NCBI RefSeq assembly: GCF_014268815.2
Contig: NZ_JABWRE020000001.1
Span: 3,415,001-3,479,000, forward strand
Direction: 5' to 3'
Length of the DNA: 64,000 nucleotides
Source: Pseudomonas urmiensis
Lineage (GTDB): Bacteria; Pseudomonadota; Gammaproteobacteria; Pseudomonadales; Pseudomonadaceae
Shown here: positions 41,431 through 50,704 of the stretch, in pieces
Layout of the letters: every line of letters starts with the position of its first letter
Numbering within the stretch: the first letter of the stretch is position 1
Program-made: the position numbers and the translations under genes
The notes under the pieces: generated by a model
Told to the model about the DNA's origin: nothing
Databases searched by the model: none
The model's input: only the letters and a program-made list of their open reading frames with translations

Positions 41431-43176
41431 ATGAAAGCCCACGAAATCGCCTATGGCCAGCGCCTGCTGCGCGGCCAGGCGCCCTCCTACGAGCGCCTGC
41501 AAGCGCGCCTGGCCGGTGACGGTAGCGAACCTCACAACCAGCCACGCGCGGTGCATTGCGGCTGGGGCCGATTGCTGATCGGGCATACCTACCCAGACCC
41601 CAGCGAGCTGGCCGAAGCGCTGCTTGAAGAGGCTCCCGGCGAGCGTGATATCGCCCTCTACGTGGCGGCGCCGCAGCAGGTGCTGGCGCATGCGCCGCAG
41701 CAGCTGTTTCTCGATCCGTCCGACACCCTGCGACTGTGGTTCACCGACTACCGCCCGGCGCAGCGGGTATTTCGCGGTTTTCGTATCCGTCGGGCGCAGA
41801 CCGAGGCCGACTGGCAGGCGATCAACAGCCTGTACCAGACCCGCGCCATGCTGCCGGTCAACGCCGAGCTGCTCACCCCGCGCCACCAGGGCGGCCCGGT
41901 CTACTGGCTGGCCGAAGACGAAGACACCGGGGCAGTGATCGGCAGCGTCATGGGCCTGAATCACAGCAAGGCGTTCGATGACCCGGAGCACGGCTGTAGC
42001 CTGTGGTGCCTGGCGGTCGATCCGCACTGCAGCCGCCCCGGTGTCGGCGAAGTGCTGGTGCGGCATTTGATCGAGCACTTCATGAGTCGTGAGCTGGCCT
42101 ACCTCGATCTGTCGGTCATGCACGACAATCGCCAGGCCAAGCGCCTGTACAAGAAGCTCGGCTTTCGCAACCTGCCAACCTTCGCGGTCAAGCGCAAAAA
42201 TGGCATCAACCAGCCGCTGTTCCTTGGCCCCGGCCCCGAGGCTGGGCTCAACCCGTATGCGCGAATCATCGTCGACGAGGCCTTTCGTCGCGGCATCGAG
42301 GTGCAGGTCGACGACGCTGCTGCCGGCCTGTTCACCCTCAGCCTGGGCGGGCGCCGAGTGCGCTGCCGGGAGTCGCTCAGCGACTTGACCAGCGCCGTGA
42401 GCATGACCCTCTGCCAGGACAAGCGCCTGACTCAGCACGCCCTGCACAATGCCGGGCTGCAAGTGCCGGTGCAGCAACTGGCGGGCAATGCCGACGACAA
42501 CCTGGCGTTTCTCGAAGAGCATGGCGCGGTGGTGGTCAAGCCGGTGGATGGCGAACAGGGCCAGGGCGTGGCGGTCAACCTGACCAGCCTGGAAGAGATC
42601 AGCCAGGCGGTGGAGCAGGCGCGGCGGTTCGACAGCCGGGTGCTGCTGGAAAGCTACCACCCAGGTTTCGACCTGCGCATCGTGGTGATTGGCCATGAAG
42701 TGGTCGCCGCCGCGATTCGCCATCCGGCCCAGGTGATCGGCGATGGCAAGCACAGCGTCAAGGCGCTGATCGAGGCACAGAGCCGTCGTCGCCAAGCCGC
42801 AACCGGGGGTGAGAGCCGTATCCCGCTGGACGAGGAAACCGAGCGCACGGTGCGCGCTGCCGGGCTGCAATACAGCGACATCCTGCCTGCTGGTCAGCGC
42901 CTGGCAGTGCGCCGCGCGGCCAACCTGCATACCGGTGGCACCTTGGAAGATGTCACCGAGCGCCTGCACCCGATCCTGGCCGATGCTGCCGTGCGTGCGG
43001 CACGGGCGCTGGATATCCCGGTGGTGGGCCTGGACCTGATGGTGCGCGACGCCGAGCAGCCTGACTACGTGATTATCGAGGCCAACGAACGGGTCGGGCT
43101 GGCCAACCACGAGCCGCAACCGACCGCTGAACGATTTGTCGACCTGCTGTTTCCCCATAGCCGGTCGCCTGCCTGA
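41431..43176 (+). CDS. ngg: N-acetylglutaminylglutamine synthetase (GNAT plus ATP-grasp)
   Basis: A 581-residue fusion. A GNAT acetyltransferase lies in the first half (about 115-260; LAVDPHCSRPGVGEVLVRHLI, acetyl-CoA binding) and an ATP-grasp ligase in the second (about 300-575; VVVKPVDGEQGQGV, IEANERVGL). This layout is characteristic of Ngg, which acetylates glutamine and joins it to a second glutamine. It begins three bases after the asnO stop, so the two are one transcript. A REP doublet follows before the third gene of the trio. Confidence 0.93.
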   Translation: MKAHEIAYGQRLLRGQAPSYERLQARLAGDGSEPHNQPRAVHCGWGRLLIGHTYPDPSELAEALLEEAPGERDIALYVAAPQQVLAHAPQQLFLDPSDTLRLWFTDYRPAQRVFRGFRIRRAQTEADWQAINSLYQTRAMLPVNAELLTPRHQGGPVYWLAEDEDTGAVIGSVMGLNHSKAFDDPEHGCSLWCLAVDPHCSRPGVGEVLVRHLIEHFMSRELAYLDLSVMHDNRQAKRLYKKLGFRNLPTFAVKRKNGINQPLFLGPGPEAGLNPYARIIVDEAFRRGIEVQVDDAAAGLFTLSLGGRRVRCRESLSDLTSAVSMTLCQDKRLTQHALHNAGLQVPVQQLAGNADDNLAFLEEHGAVVVKPVDGEQGQGVAVNLTSLEEISQAVEQARRFDSRVLLESYHPGFDLRIVVIGHEVVAAAIRHPAQVIGDGKHSVKALIEAQSRRRQAATGGESRIPLDEETERTVRAAGLQYSDILPAGQRLAVRRAANLHTGGTLEDVTERLHPILADAAVRAARALDIPVVGLDLMVRDAEQPDYVIIEANERVGLANHEPQPTAERFVDLLFPHSRSPA

Positions 43177-43192
43177 ATGATGGTGTCCTGGT

Positions 43193-43286
43193 GGGCCTCA
43201 TCGCGGGGCAAGCCCGCTCCCACGCTGTGCTCTCTTTTGAGGTAAAGCAGTCAACGTGGGAGCGGGCTTGCCCCGCGATGAGGCCC
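43193..43286. repeat. REP doublet inside the NAGGN gene trio
   Basis: Perfect 32-base arms, 43193-43224 and 43255-43286, spacer 30 bases. It fills most of the 144-base gap between ngg and the M42 peptidase gene, on the same strand, and ends 34 bases before the peptidase ATG. Confidence 0.95.
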
Positions 43287-43320
43287 GCCAGCACAACCAC
43301 CCACCCGCCGAGGAGTGCAC

Positions 43321-44505
43321 ATGTCCAAACACCACCCCGAACCGGATCTGGAATACCTCAAACGCGTCCTGCTGGAGATGCTCGCCATCCCCAGCCCGAC
43401 CGGCTTCACCGACACCATCGTGCGCTATGTCGCCGAACGCCTGGATGAACTGGGTATCCCCTTCGAACTGACCCGCCGCGGCACCATCCGCGCCACCCTC
43501 AAGGGCCGCCAAAGCTCGCCCGACCGCGCCGTCTCGGCCCACCTGGACACCATCGGCGCCAGCGTGCGCCAACTGCAAGACAACGGCCGCCTGGCCCTGG
43601 CCCCGGTCGGCTGCTGGTCGAGCCGCTTTGCCGAAGGCAGCCGGGTCAGCGTGTTCACCGACACCGGTGTACTGCGCGGCAGTGTGCTGCCGCTGATGGC
43701 CAGCGGGCACGCCTTCAATACCGCGATCGACCAGATGCCGATCAGTTGGGACCACGTCGAAGTGCGCCTGGACGCCTACTGCGCAACCCGTGCCGACTGC
43801 GAGACGCTGGGCATCTCGATTGGTGATTTCGTCGCCTTCGATCCGCTGCCGGAGTTCACCGAGAGCGGCCATATCAGCGCCCGCCACCTGGATGACAAAG
43901 CCGGCGTAGCGGCGTTGCTTGCCGCACTCAAGGCAGTGGTGGAAAGTGGCCAGCAGCCGCCGATCGACTGTCACCCGCTGTTCACCATCACCGAAGAAAC
44001 TGGCTCCGGCGCGGCCGGCGCATTGCCGTGGGATGTCAGCGAGTTCGTCGGCATCGACATCGCCCCGGTAGCACCTGGGCAGGCCTCCAGCGAACACGCG
44101 GTGAGCGTGGCCATGCAGGACTCCTCTGGCCCCTACGACTACCACCTGTCGCGCCACCTGCTGAAACTGGCAGGTGATCAAGACCTGCCGGTGCGCCGCG
44201 ACCTGTTCCGCTACTACTTCAGCGATGCGCATTCGGCCGTCACCGCCGGTCATGATATCCGCACCGCGCTGGTAGCTTTTGGCTGCGATGCTACCCATGG
44301 CTACGAGCGCACCCATATCGACAGCCTGTCGACCCTCAGCCGGCTGCTGGCCGGTTACCTGCTCAGCCCGCCGGTGTTCGCCAGCGATTCCAACCCAGCC
44401 AGCGCTTCGCTTGAGCGCTTCAGTCACCAGCTGGAGCATGATGCGCAAATGGAGAGCGATACCCGCGTGCCGGCCGTGGACAGCCTGGTCGGCAACAAGA
44501 GCTGA
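43321..44505 (+). CDS. M42-family peptidase of the NAGGN system
   Basis: A 394-residue co-catalytic metallopeptidase. Probable metal ligands are H and D in SAHLDTIG, D in HLDDKAGV, the EE pair in TEETGSGA, D in GIDIAPV, and a late histidine in DATHGYERTH. The third gene of the osmolyte trio is always of this family; its role, perhaps turnover of the peptide, is not proven. The start is ATG 43321, directly after GAGGAG; a GTG two codons earlier is less likely. Confidence 0.9.
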   Translation: MSKHHPEPDLEYLKRVLLEMLAIPSPTGFTDTIVRYVAERLDELGIPFELTRRGTIRATLKGRQSSPDRAVSAHLDTIGASVRQLQDNGRLALAPVGCWSSRFAEGSRVSVFTDTGVLRGSVLPLMASGHAFNTAIDQMPISWDHVEVRLDAYCATRADCETLGISIGDFVAFDPLPEFTESGHISARHLDDKAGVAALLAALKAVVESGQQPPIDCHPLFTITEETGSGAAGALPWDVSEFVGIDIAPVAPGQASSEHAVSVAMQDSSGPYDYHLSRHLLKLAGDQDLPVRRDLFRYYFSDAHSAVTAGHDIRTALVAFGCDATHGYERTHIDSLSTLSRLLAGYLLSPPVFASDSNPASASLERFSHQLEHDAQMESDTRVPAVDSLVGNKS

Positions 44506-44572
44506 TGCCTACACGCAGGGGGCGGGTTTCGCGTAGCATGGGGCCACTCCCGACTACAGACCGTCCCTGCGT

Positions 44573-44800
44573 ATGCTGATCCCCTACGACCAACTCGAAG
44601 CCGAAACCCTGACCCGCCTGATCGAAGACTTCGTCACCCGCGAAGGCACCGACAATGGCGATGACACGCCCCTGGAGACCCGCGTGCTGCGCGTGCGCCA
44701 GGCTCTGGCCAAGGGTCAGGCGTTCATTCTGTTCGACTTGGACAGCCAACAGTGCCAGCTGCTGGCCAAGCATGAAGTGCCCAGGGAACTGCTCGAGTGA
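44573..44800 (+). CDS. yheU: YheU family (UPF0270) protein
   Basis: A 75-residue acidic protein starting MLIPYDQLEAETLTRLIEDFVTREG, the usual UPF0270 sequence. No function is established. It lies 67 bases after the M42 peptidase gene and converges on rsmI, with a small CGGGG/CCCCG hairpin (44806-44818) between the two stops. Confidence 0.92.
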   Translation: MLIPYDQLEAETLTRLIEDFVTREGTDNGDDTPLETRVLRVRQALAKGQAFILFDLDSQQCQLLAKHEVPRELLE

Positions 44801-44829
44801 TCAACCGGGGTTGCCCCGTGCAGCCCCGC

Positions 44830-45015
44830 TTACATGTCCCGCTGCTGTTTCTCCTGCGCCTTGATCCGCTTGTACACCTCGCTGCGGTGCACCGGCACTT
44901 CACGCGGCGCGCTGATGCCAAAGCGCACCAGCCCGTTGCCCACCGCCATCACCTTGATCTCGATGTCATCGCCGACGGTGATGACTTCGCCAACATCGCG
45001 TCCAATTACCAGCAT
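44830..45015 (-). CDS. rsmI: CsrA/RsmA-family RNA-binding regulator, RsmI type
   Basis: A 61-residue CsrA homologue. The fold hallmarks are present: VGEVITVGDDIEIKV, GLVRFGISAP, and VHRSEVYKRI with the RNA-contacting R44; position 4 is isoleucine instead of leucine. It differs from the main RsmA (LILTRRVGE) by starting MLVIGRDVGE, as in P. putida RsmI, one of three Rsm proteins there. CsrA proteins bind GGA in mRNA leaders and are titrated by small RNAs. Start ATG 45015 with AGGA seven bases upstream. Confidence 0.9.
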   Translation of the reverse strand: MLVIGRDVGEVITVGDDIEIKVMAVGNGLVRFGISAPREVPVHRSEVYKRIKAQEKQQRDM

Positions 45016-45142
45016 GCTCCGATCCTCGCCGCTAAGGGAAAACCGGAGCCTGCTTCAGGTCTATCGGGCTACACAATATTGCGCCAGCGAAAGAGACGAG
45101 TCCTACTAGCAAAGGTAATTCGCCCTACAGAAATACCTGGCT

Positions 45143-45475
45143 TTAACCCTGCTGCAAGCGTGGCCCGAAGACGATGATGGTTGCGCCGAGCACGCACAGC
45201 AGCGCACCGAGCCAGTCGCTGCCCAGCGGCCGTATGCGCTCTACCAGGGCCAGCCAGAGCAAAGACGAAACGATATAGATGCCACCATAGGCTGCATAGG
45301 CGCGCCCCGCGTAGGCGGCCTCGACGCGGGTGAGGATCAGGCCGAACACGGTCAGGCTGAGCAGCGCCGGTACGATCCACCAGGCGCTCTTGCCCAGGCG
45401 TAGCCACAGGTAGAAGGCGTAGCAGCCACCGATCTCGAACAGTGCGGCCAGGAAGAACCAGAAGTAGTTGATCAC
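45143..45475 (-). CDS. ynfA: YnfA family (UPF0060) membrane protein
   Basis: A 110-residue protein with four hydrophobic helices, typical of UPF0060 ([14 protein letters not shown] near the N-terminus; [15 protein letters not shown] in the middle). Members resemble small multidrug transporters, but the function is unsettled. I chose GTG 45475 with GGGAG upstream; the frame extends to 45544 without support. Confidence 0.92.
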   Translation of the reverse strand: MINYFWFFLAALFEIGGCYAFYLWLRLGKSAWWIVPALLSLTVFGLILTRVEAAYAGRAYAAYGGIYIVSSLLWLALVERIRPLGSDWLGALLCVLGATIIVFGPRLQQG

Positions 45476-45548
45476 GCCAGGCTCCCTTAGGCCATGTAAA
45501 AGGCGTCTAGGATACCTGATTGATCTGCAATGACCGGATGACAATGAT

Positions 45549-45574
45549 GGCCTCTTCGCGGGTAAGCCCGCTCA
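45549..45574. repeat. Decayed single REP
   Basis: GGCCTCTTCGCGGGTAAGCCCGCTCAGGA, like the standard REP but lacking the CCCAC end. It lies between the ynfA and SDR genes. Confidence 0.6.
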
Positions 45575-45581
45575 GGACACG

Positions 45582-46394
45582 CTAGCCCCGACTGCCCGCC
45601 TTGGCGCGCATTTTCACCGCCATCTCGGCCATCTCGTCATACAGCCGCTCTGGCGCCTGGCACTTGAGCCTCCACGCCTCGCGCCCGGCCTCATGCGGCA
45701 GAATCAGAAACTCGCCAGCAGAAATCCGCTCATGCATGTACTCGGCGATATCCGCCGCACTGATCGGCGAGCCCTGCAACAACTTGCCCACCTGCGCCTT
45801 CATCGCCGGGTTCGGCCCGCGGAACGAGTCGAGCAGGTTGGTCTGGAAGAACGATGGGCACACCACATGCACCGCCACTTCCAGCTGGCGCAACTCGACC
45901 AGCAGGCTCTCCGACAACGCCAGCACGCCGGCCTTGGCCACGTTGTAGTTGCTCATCCCCGGCCCCTGCATCAGCGCCGCCATCGAGGCGATGTTGACGA
46001 TCCGCCCCTTGCTGCGTTCAAGCAGCGGCAAGAACGCCTTGCAGCCCTTGACCACGCCCATCAGGTTGACCGCGATCTGCCAGTCCCAATCCTCCAGCGA
46101 CAACTCGGCGAAGAACCCGCCCGAGGCGACCCCGGCGTTGTTGACGATCACATCGATGCCGGCGAACTTCTCTTCGCAGGCCTGGGCCAGGGCGGTCAGC
46201 TGGCTGTAGTCGCGCACATCGCAGCGCTGGGTGAAACCATCGCCGCCCGCAGCGCGCACCCGCTCGAGGGTTTCGCGCAGGCCAGCATCGTTGACATCGG
46301 CCAGGGCCAGGCGCCAGCCCTCGCGCGCCCAGCGTAGGGCGATCTCGCGGCCAAGGCCGGAACCTGCGCCAGTGATCATCATTCGGTTGTGCAT
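45582..46394 (-). CDS. Short-chain dehydrogenase/reductase
   Basis: A 270-residue SDR of classical type: cofactor motif TGAGSGLG near residues 8-15, NNAG near 88, and the catalytic serine-tyrosine-lysine in IASMAAL and YNVAK. The substrate cannot be named. ATG 46394. No operon partner; ynfA follows 106 bases downstream across a REP remnant. Confidence 0.9.
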   Translation of the reverse strand: MHNRMMITGAGSGLGREIALRWAREGWRLALADVNDAGLRETLERVRAAGGDGFTQRCDVRDYSQLTALAQACEEKFAGIDVIVNNAGVASGGFFAELSLEDWDWQIAVNLMGVVKGCKAFLPLLERSKGRIVNIASMAALMQGPGMSNYNVAKAGVLALSESLLVELRQLEVAVHVVCPSFFQTNLLDSFRGPNPAMKAQVGKLLQGSPISAADIAEYMHERISAGEFLILPHEAGREAWRLKCQAPERLYDEMAEMAVKMRAKAGSRG

Positions 46395-46500
46395 GGTGCA
46401 GGCCTTGTTCTGTGGGCAATGGGCCGAGTCTAGCCAAGGCCTGCATCGAGTTGGTGCGCTATCAGGCTGCTGAATGGGCCGGCATGGCCGCGCACCATCT

Positions 46501-46530
46501 CCGTGGGAGCAAGCTTGCCCCGCGATAGAG
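46501..46530. repeat. Decayed REP in the SDR-DUF3309 gap
   Basis: CCGTGGGAGCAAGCTTGCCCCGCGAT, close to one REP arm with a change in the stem. The rest of the 265-base gap (46395-46659) shows no gene. Confidence 0.7.
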
Positions 46531-46659
46531 CCAGCACTGACACCACAAAATCCACTGCCCGCAACGCCAATTGAATCTTTGCCAAGCGGCGCAGGTCGGA
46601 ATTGTAAGCGGCCAGCATTCCTAGGCCCCTTCCCCTAGAACAACGCAAGGATTCTGCCC

Positions 46660-46812
46660 ATGACCACGATCCTCATCATCATCCTGATCCTGCTGTTGAT
46701 TGGTGGCTTACCCGTCTTCCCACACTCGCGCAGCTGGGGCTATGGCCCATCCGGCATCATTGGCGTGGTGCTGGTGATCCTGCTGGTGTTGTTGTTGCTT
46801 GGCATGATATGA
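46660..46812 (+). CDS. DUF3309 family small membrane protein
   Basis: A 50-residue protein, MTTILIIILILLLIGGLP at the start, then PHSRSWGYGPSGIIG and a second hydrophobic stretch ending LLLLGMI. This two-helix pattern with the central SRSWGYGPSG is characteristic of DUF3309, a family without known function. ATG 46660 has AAGGA eight bases upstream. It is a complete monocistronic gene, followed at once by a hairpin. Confidence 0.85.
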   Translation: MTTILIIILILLLIGGLPVFPHSRSWGYGPSGIIGVVLVILLVLLLLGMI

Positions 46813-46817
46813 CTCCG

Positions 46818-46840
46818 CCCCCTGGCCGCCAGCCAGGGGG
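46818..46840. terminator. Hairpin between the DUF3309 gene and the sensor kinase gene
   Basis: Nine-base arms CCCCCTGGC/GCCAGGGGG around a five-base loop, between two convergent genes. It lacks a T-run on either strand, so termination in both directions is plausible but unproven. Confidence 0.5.
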
Positions 46841-46848
46841 CCGTCCTC

Positions 46849-49800
46849 TCAGACACTGCGAGCGGCCTGGTTATCCAGTTGCCGCTCAAGGTGTTGCATG
46901 GCCTGGCGCAGCGCCTGTACATCGGTGCTCAAGCGCTCACGGGCCAACGGCCGGCTAGCACAACTCTGCTCGACTTGCTCGCACAGCGCCACCAGGTGCA
47001 GGACACGGGCGATTCGCGCGCCGCCCTTGACCCGATGGGCAAGTTGGGCCAACTCCAAGGTATCTTCCGCGACCCGCTCCAGGCGTTGCAGGTCTTCGCG
47101 GTTACTGGTGCGCAAATCACCGAGTAACGCTTTCAGCGCTGCTTCATCCTTGCCCACCAAACGTTGTAGATGGTCCATATCCAACATCAAGGCATCTTCA
47201 TCGCTGGTATTGGCCCGGCAACTGGCCAGGGCTTGCAGCAGTTCTTCCAGCCCCAAGGGTTTGAACAGACAATCGTCCATGCCTGCCGCTTTGCAGCGGC
47301 GGCGTTCTTGTTCCTGAGCGTTGGCCGTCAGGCCGATCAGGCGGCATGCAGGCCTGCGACTGCGCCGCTCATGCTCGCGAATCGCTCGGGCCAGGGCATG
47401 GCCATTGAGCCGCGGCATGTTGCAGTCACTGATCACCACGTCGAAGTGTTCCTTTAGCCACAGGCGCAGAGCCTGGGCGCCATCTTCGGCGACCCGCGCC
47501 TGGTGGCCGAGGTAGTCCAGCTGCTGGGCCAGCAATAGCCGGTTGGCAGGATAGTCGTCGACCACCAGCACCCGCAGGCGCTCGCTGTCGGCGGGGGACA
47601 GCAGCACCGGCGTGTCCAGAGTGGGCTCGGCGGGCAGCACTGCCAGGCTCAAGCGGATATCCACCTCGGTGCCCTGGCCCAACACGCTGCGCAGGCGTAA
47701 GCGCCCTCCCATCATCTCGCACAGGCTACGACTGATACCAAGCCCCAGGCCAGCACTGCAACGCGGCGACTGTTGCTGATTGCTGGCCTGGCGAAACGGC
47801 TGGCCGAGCCCAGCCAACTCGGCCTCGGCAATACCGACCCCGGTATCCTTGATCTGCACTTGCACCGCCAGCCGGCCATCTCGCGGCACGGCGTTGAGGC
47901 TGACCGCCACATAGCCTTGGCGGGTGAATTTGATGGCATTGCTCAAGAGGTTGGCCAGCACCTGCTTGAACCGCAGTGGGTCAAGCATCACCTGCGCATC
48001 CACCTCGCCGTGCGTCTGCAAGCGCAGCTCCAGGCCCTTGCCACGCGCCTGCTGCTCGAACAACTGCACCACCCGCACCACCTGCTCGCGCAGACACACC
48101 CGCTGTGGCGCCAGGTGCAGATGACCCGCCTCGATACGGGTGATGTCGAGTATGTCGCCAATCAGCTCCAGCAAACCCCGCGCAGCATCGGTTGCCACTT
48201 CGATCGCCAGGCGGTCGAGCACACCTTGTTCAGCCTTGTGCTGGGCCAGCTCGAGCATGCCCAGCACTGCGTGCAGCGGGGTGCGGATTTCATGGCTCAT
48301 GGTGGTCAGAAAACGTGTCTTGGCCTGGTTGGCCGCATCGGCTTGCTGGGTGGCCCGGCGCAACTGAACTTGCAGGCGGCGCAGGTAGCGAATCCACATC
48401 AGCGCCAACAACAGCAACCCCAGTGCCAGGCCAAAGCCAAGCACGATCTTGCCGCGATAGCGCGGCCAGACGCCGTCGGCGACGATCATCGGGTTGCGCC
48501 AGCGACGCACCAGTACATCGGTCTCACGCGGCGCGAGGCTGAGCAAGGCTTTGTTGAGAATGCTCTGTAGCTCGACCGAACCTCGGGCACTGGCCAGGGC
48601 AAAGTGCGCTGGCGACATCGGCAAACTAGCACTGATGCGCAAACGCCCTGGATACCAGCGGGCAATCAGCGGGCGCGCGTCATCAAGGGTCAATACCGCT
48701 GCCGCGGCTTGGCCGCGCGCCACCGCCTGCAAGGCCGCTACCGGGCCGGGGACGATCAGCGGGTCGACCAAAGGATAGTGCTGTTTGAGTTCCTCCAGCA
48801 CATCGCTACCCCACACCGTTGCCAGCCGCTTTGCAGCCAATTGCGCCAGGCTGTTCGGCGCGTGTGGATCGTCGCGGGTTACCAGCACCCGCGAAGCGCT
48901 GAGATAAGCCCGACTAAACCGCAGGTGCTGCTCCAACGCAGCACTGCGAGGGATGCCGGCGATCACTTGCGCCTGGCCCTGACGCACCTGCTCGAGCATG
49001 CGCGCAACGCTGCCACCGGCCTCCACTTCAAAGCGCAGTCCAGTACGGCGGCTGATCAACTGCAGGATATCCAGGCTCAAGCCGCGCCACTGCGCTTTGC
49101 CATCGCGGTAGCTCAACGGCAGCAGGTGCTCGTCGAGCAACACCTTGACCGATGGGTTTTCGCTCAGCCAACGCAGCTCGCGCTCGTTCAGTTGTAGCGG
49201 TTGGGCCTTGTGCGTATTGGCCGACACTGGGCTCCAGCGTTCACGGATACGTGCATGCTGGCGCTCAGACAACGCCGCCAGGCCCGTGTCGACCAAGTGC
49301 GGCAAAGGTGAGTCAGCTTCGAGCATGGCAAAGCCGATGGCCTGGCGCGACAAGGCGGCGTGGCCGATTTCCTCGATCCCGCTCAATTGACTGCGCCCCA
49401 GCACATAGCGTGCGGTCAGGCCATTGCCCAGGTACAGGTCGGCCTGGCCGAAGGCCAACGCAGTCAGGGCGCTGAATGGACTTGGGTGCAAATGAACCCG
49501 GGCCAGCGGGTAATGCTCACTGACCTGCTCCTGGGTCCGATAGCCCTCGACCATCACCAGATCGAAGGGCTCGGCGCGACGGATGCGGGCGCGCAGGTCC
49601 TGTTCCTGGGCCATCAACAATGGTCGGTCTTCGCCATAAGGTCGCGACAGGCGCAGGTTCGCCTGCAACGCCTGCTGGGCGGTCACCGAGGCGAGCAGAT
49701 CGACCTGCCCATCGTGTAACGCGGCCACCGCCTCACTGAACGAGGCGAACACCTGCACGCTTATTTCAAGGTTCATCTGCTCGGCCAACAGCCCTGCATA

Positions 49801-50037
49801 ATCAGCGCTGATGCCCTCATAGGCCTGGCCGGTACCGAGTATGTCGTACGGCGGGTTCTCCCGATTGAGCACGCCCAAACGTAGCTGGCGCCGCTCCCAC
49901 AGCCAACGCAGTTGGCTGTTGTCGGGTTCCGGCCGGGGGCCATCGAGGCTGGCCCGGGCATGCAATACCGGGGCAGCGGCGACCGGCAACCACACCCAGG
50001 CACACCACACCGCCAGGAACAGGGCACTCAGGCGCAC
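46849..50037 (-). CDS. BvgS/EvgS-like hybrid sensor histidine kinase
   Basis: A 1062-residue unorthodox sensor: signal peptide (about 1-21), two periplasmic solute-binding (SBP_bac_3) domains (about 45-270 and 290-510), one membrane helix (531-549), HisKA with H582 (SHEIRTPLH), ATPase with N700 (NLLSNAIKF) and DTGVGI/GLGLGIS, receiver with D871 (ISDCNMP), and Hpt with H1001 (AHRVKGG). All phosphorelay residues are present. There is no PAS domain between the membrane helix and HisKA, unlike BvgS. The start is GTG 50037, 11 bases after the response regulator gene. It should sense a periplasmic ligand and control the linked fimbrial genes (inference), as CblS/CblT/CblR do for Burkholderia cable pili and RocS1/RocA1 for P. 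aeruginosa Cup fimbriae. Confidence 0.92.
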   Translation of the reverse strand: MRLSALFLAVWCAWVWLPVAAAPVLHARASLDGPRPEPDNSQLRWLWERRQLRLGVLNRENPPYDILGTGQAYEGISADYAGLLAEQMNLEISVQVFASFSEAVAALHDGQVDLLASVTAQQALQANLRLSRPYGEDRPLLMAQEQDLRARIRRAEPFDLVMVEGYRTQEQVSEHYPLARVHLHPSPFSALTALAFGQADLYLGNGLTARYVLGRSQLSGIEEIGHAALSRQAIGFAMLEADSPLPHLVDTGLAALSERQHARIRERWSPVSANTHKAQPLQLNERELRWLSENPSVKVLLDEHLLPLSYRDGKAQWRGLSLDILQLISRRTGLRFEVEAGGSVARMLEQVRQGQAQVIAGIPRSAALEQHLRFSRAYLSASRVLVTRDDPHAPNSLAQLAAKRLATVWGSDVLEELKQHYPLVDPLIVPGPVAALQAVARGQAAAAVLTLDDARPLIARWYPGRLRISASLPMSPAHFALASARGSVELQSILNKALLSLAPRETDVLVRRWRNPMIVADGVWPRYRGKIVLGFGLALGLLLLALMWIRYLRRLQVQLRRATQQADAANQAKTRFLTTMSHEIRTPLHAVLGMLELAQHKAEQGVLDRLAIEVATDAARGLLELIGDILDITRIEAGHLHLAPQRVCLREQVVRVVQLFEQQARGKGLELRLQTHGEVDAQVMLDPLRFKQVLANLLSNAIKFTRQGYVAVSLNAVPRDGRLAVQVQIKDTGVGIAEAELAGLGQPFRQASNQQQSPRCSAGLGLGISRSLCEMMGGRLRLRSVLGQGTEVDIRLSLAVLPAEPTLDTPVLLSPADSERLRVLVVDDYPANRLLLAQQLDYLGHQARVAEDGAQALRLWLKEHFDVVISDCNMPRLNGHALARAIREHERRSRRPACRLIGLTANAQEQERRRCKAAGMDDCLFKPLGLEELLQALASCRANTSDEDALMLDMDHLQRLVGKDEAALKALLGDLRTSNREDLQRLERVAEDTLELAQLAHRVKGGARIARVLHLVALCEQVEQSCASRPLARERLSTDVQALRQAMQHLERQLDNQAARSV

Positions 50038-50048
50038 CAGTAAGGCAT

Positions 50049-50675
50049 TCAGATGAGCAGGTTGCGGCGGGCGAAATCCGCCAGGTCGATCAGCGAGTTG
50101 ACCCGCAGCTTCTCCAGCAGTCGGGCCTTGTAGGTGCTGATGGTCTTGTTGCTCAGCAGCATCGCCTCGCCGATGGCTTTATTGCTCAAACCCCGCGCCA
50201 GCTGCTGCAACACCATCAGCTCGCGATCGGTGAGGCTGGCGATGCACTGGGCCTCGGTGGCCTTCAAGTCCTGGCTGTGAACCGAGCTCAGGGCCACTTC
50301 AGGAAAATAGGTATAGCCGGACATCACCGCGCGTACCGCCTTGTTCAGCTCGCAAAGGTCGTCGGTTTTCGACACGAACCCCGCAGCGCCGGCCTGCATG
50401 CAGCGCAGAGAGTAGGCCTCAGCCAACTGTGAAGTGAGCACCAGGGCCTTGGCCGGATACTCGAGCGTGCGAATCCTGCCGATCACATCCAGGCCATCGA
50501 GGCCGGGCATGGTGATGTCGAGGATTACCAGGTCAGGCCGGTGCTCGCGCACCAGGCGCAAGCCATCGATGCCATTGTCGGCCTGACCGACCACCTCCAG
50601 GTGCTCCTGGCGCAACAGCATGCAGACGGTGGAGCGGATGAACGGGTGATCATCGACGACCAAGGCGGTGTACAT
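50049..50675 (-). CDS. BvgA/EvgA-like response regulator (NarL/LuxR type)
   Basis: A 208-residue regulator: receiver domain about 1-120 with DD at 8-9, phospho-acceptor D53 (ILDITMPGLDG) and the conserved lysine in FVSKTDD, then a LuxR-type helix-turn-helix about 145-205 (LTDRELMVLQQLARGLSNKAIGEAMLLSNKTISTY). ATG 50675. It lies 29 bases after the adhesin gene and 11 bases before the sensor kinase gene, so the sensory pair is the tail of the fimbrial operon. It is the best candidate to bind the palindromic sites at 52742 and 56054. Confidence 0.93.
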   Translation of the reverse strand: MYTALVVDDHPFIRSTVCMLLRQEHLEVVGQADNGIDGLRLVREHRPDLVILDITMPGLDGLDVIGRIRTLEYPAKALVLTSQLAEAYSLRCMQAGAAGFVSKTDDLCELNKAVRAVMSGYTYFPEVALSSVHSQDLKATEAQCIASLTDRELMVLQQLARGLSNKAIGEAMLLSNKTISTYKARLLEKLRVNSLIDLADFARRNLLI

Positions 50676-50704
50676 AGGCTTCCTCGCTAGGCGGGCCGGC
50701 CAGG

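Noticed and set aside
39661..43158. Open frame of 1165 codons on the minus strand
   Set aside because: Antisense of asnO and ngg, which have clear motifs and starts; composition typical of a GC-rich shadow frame.
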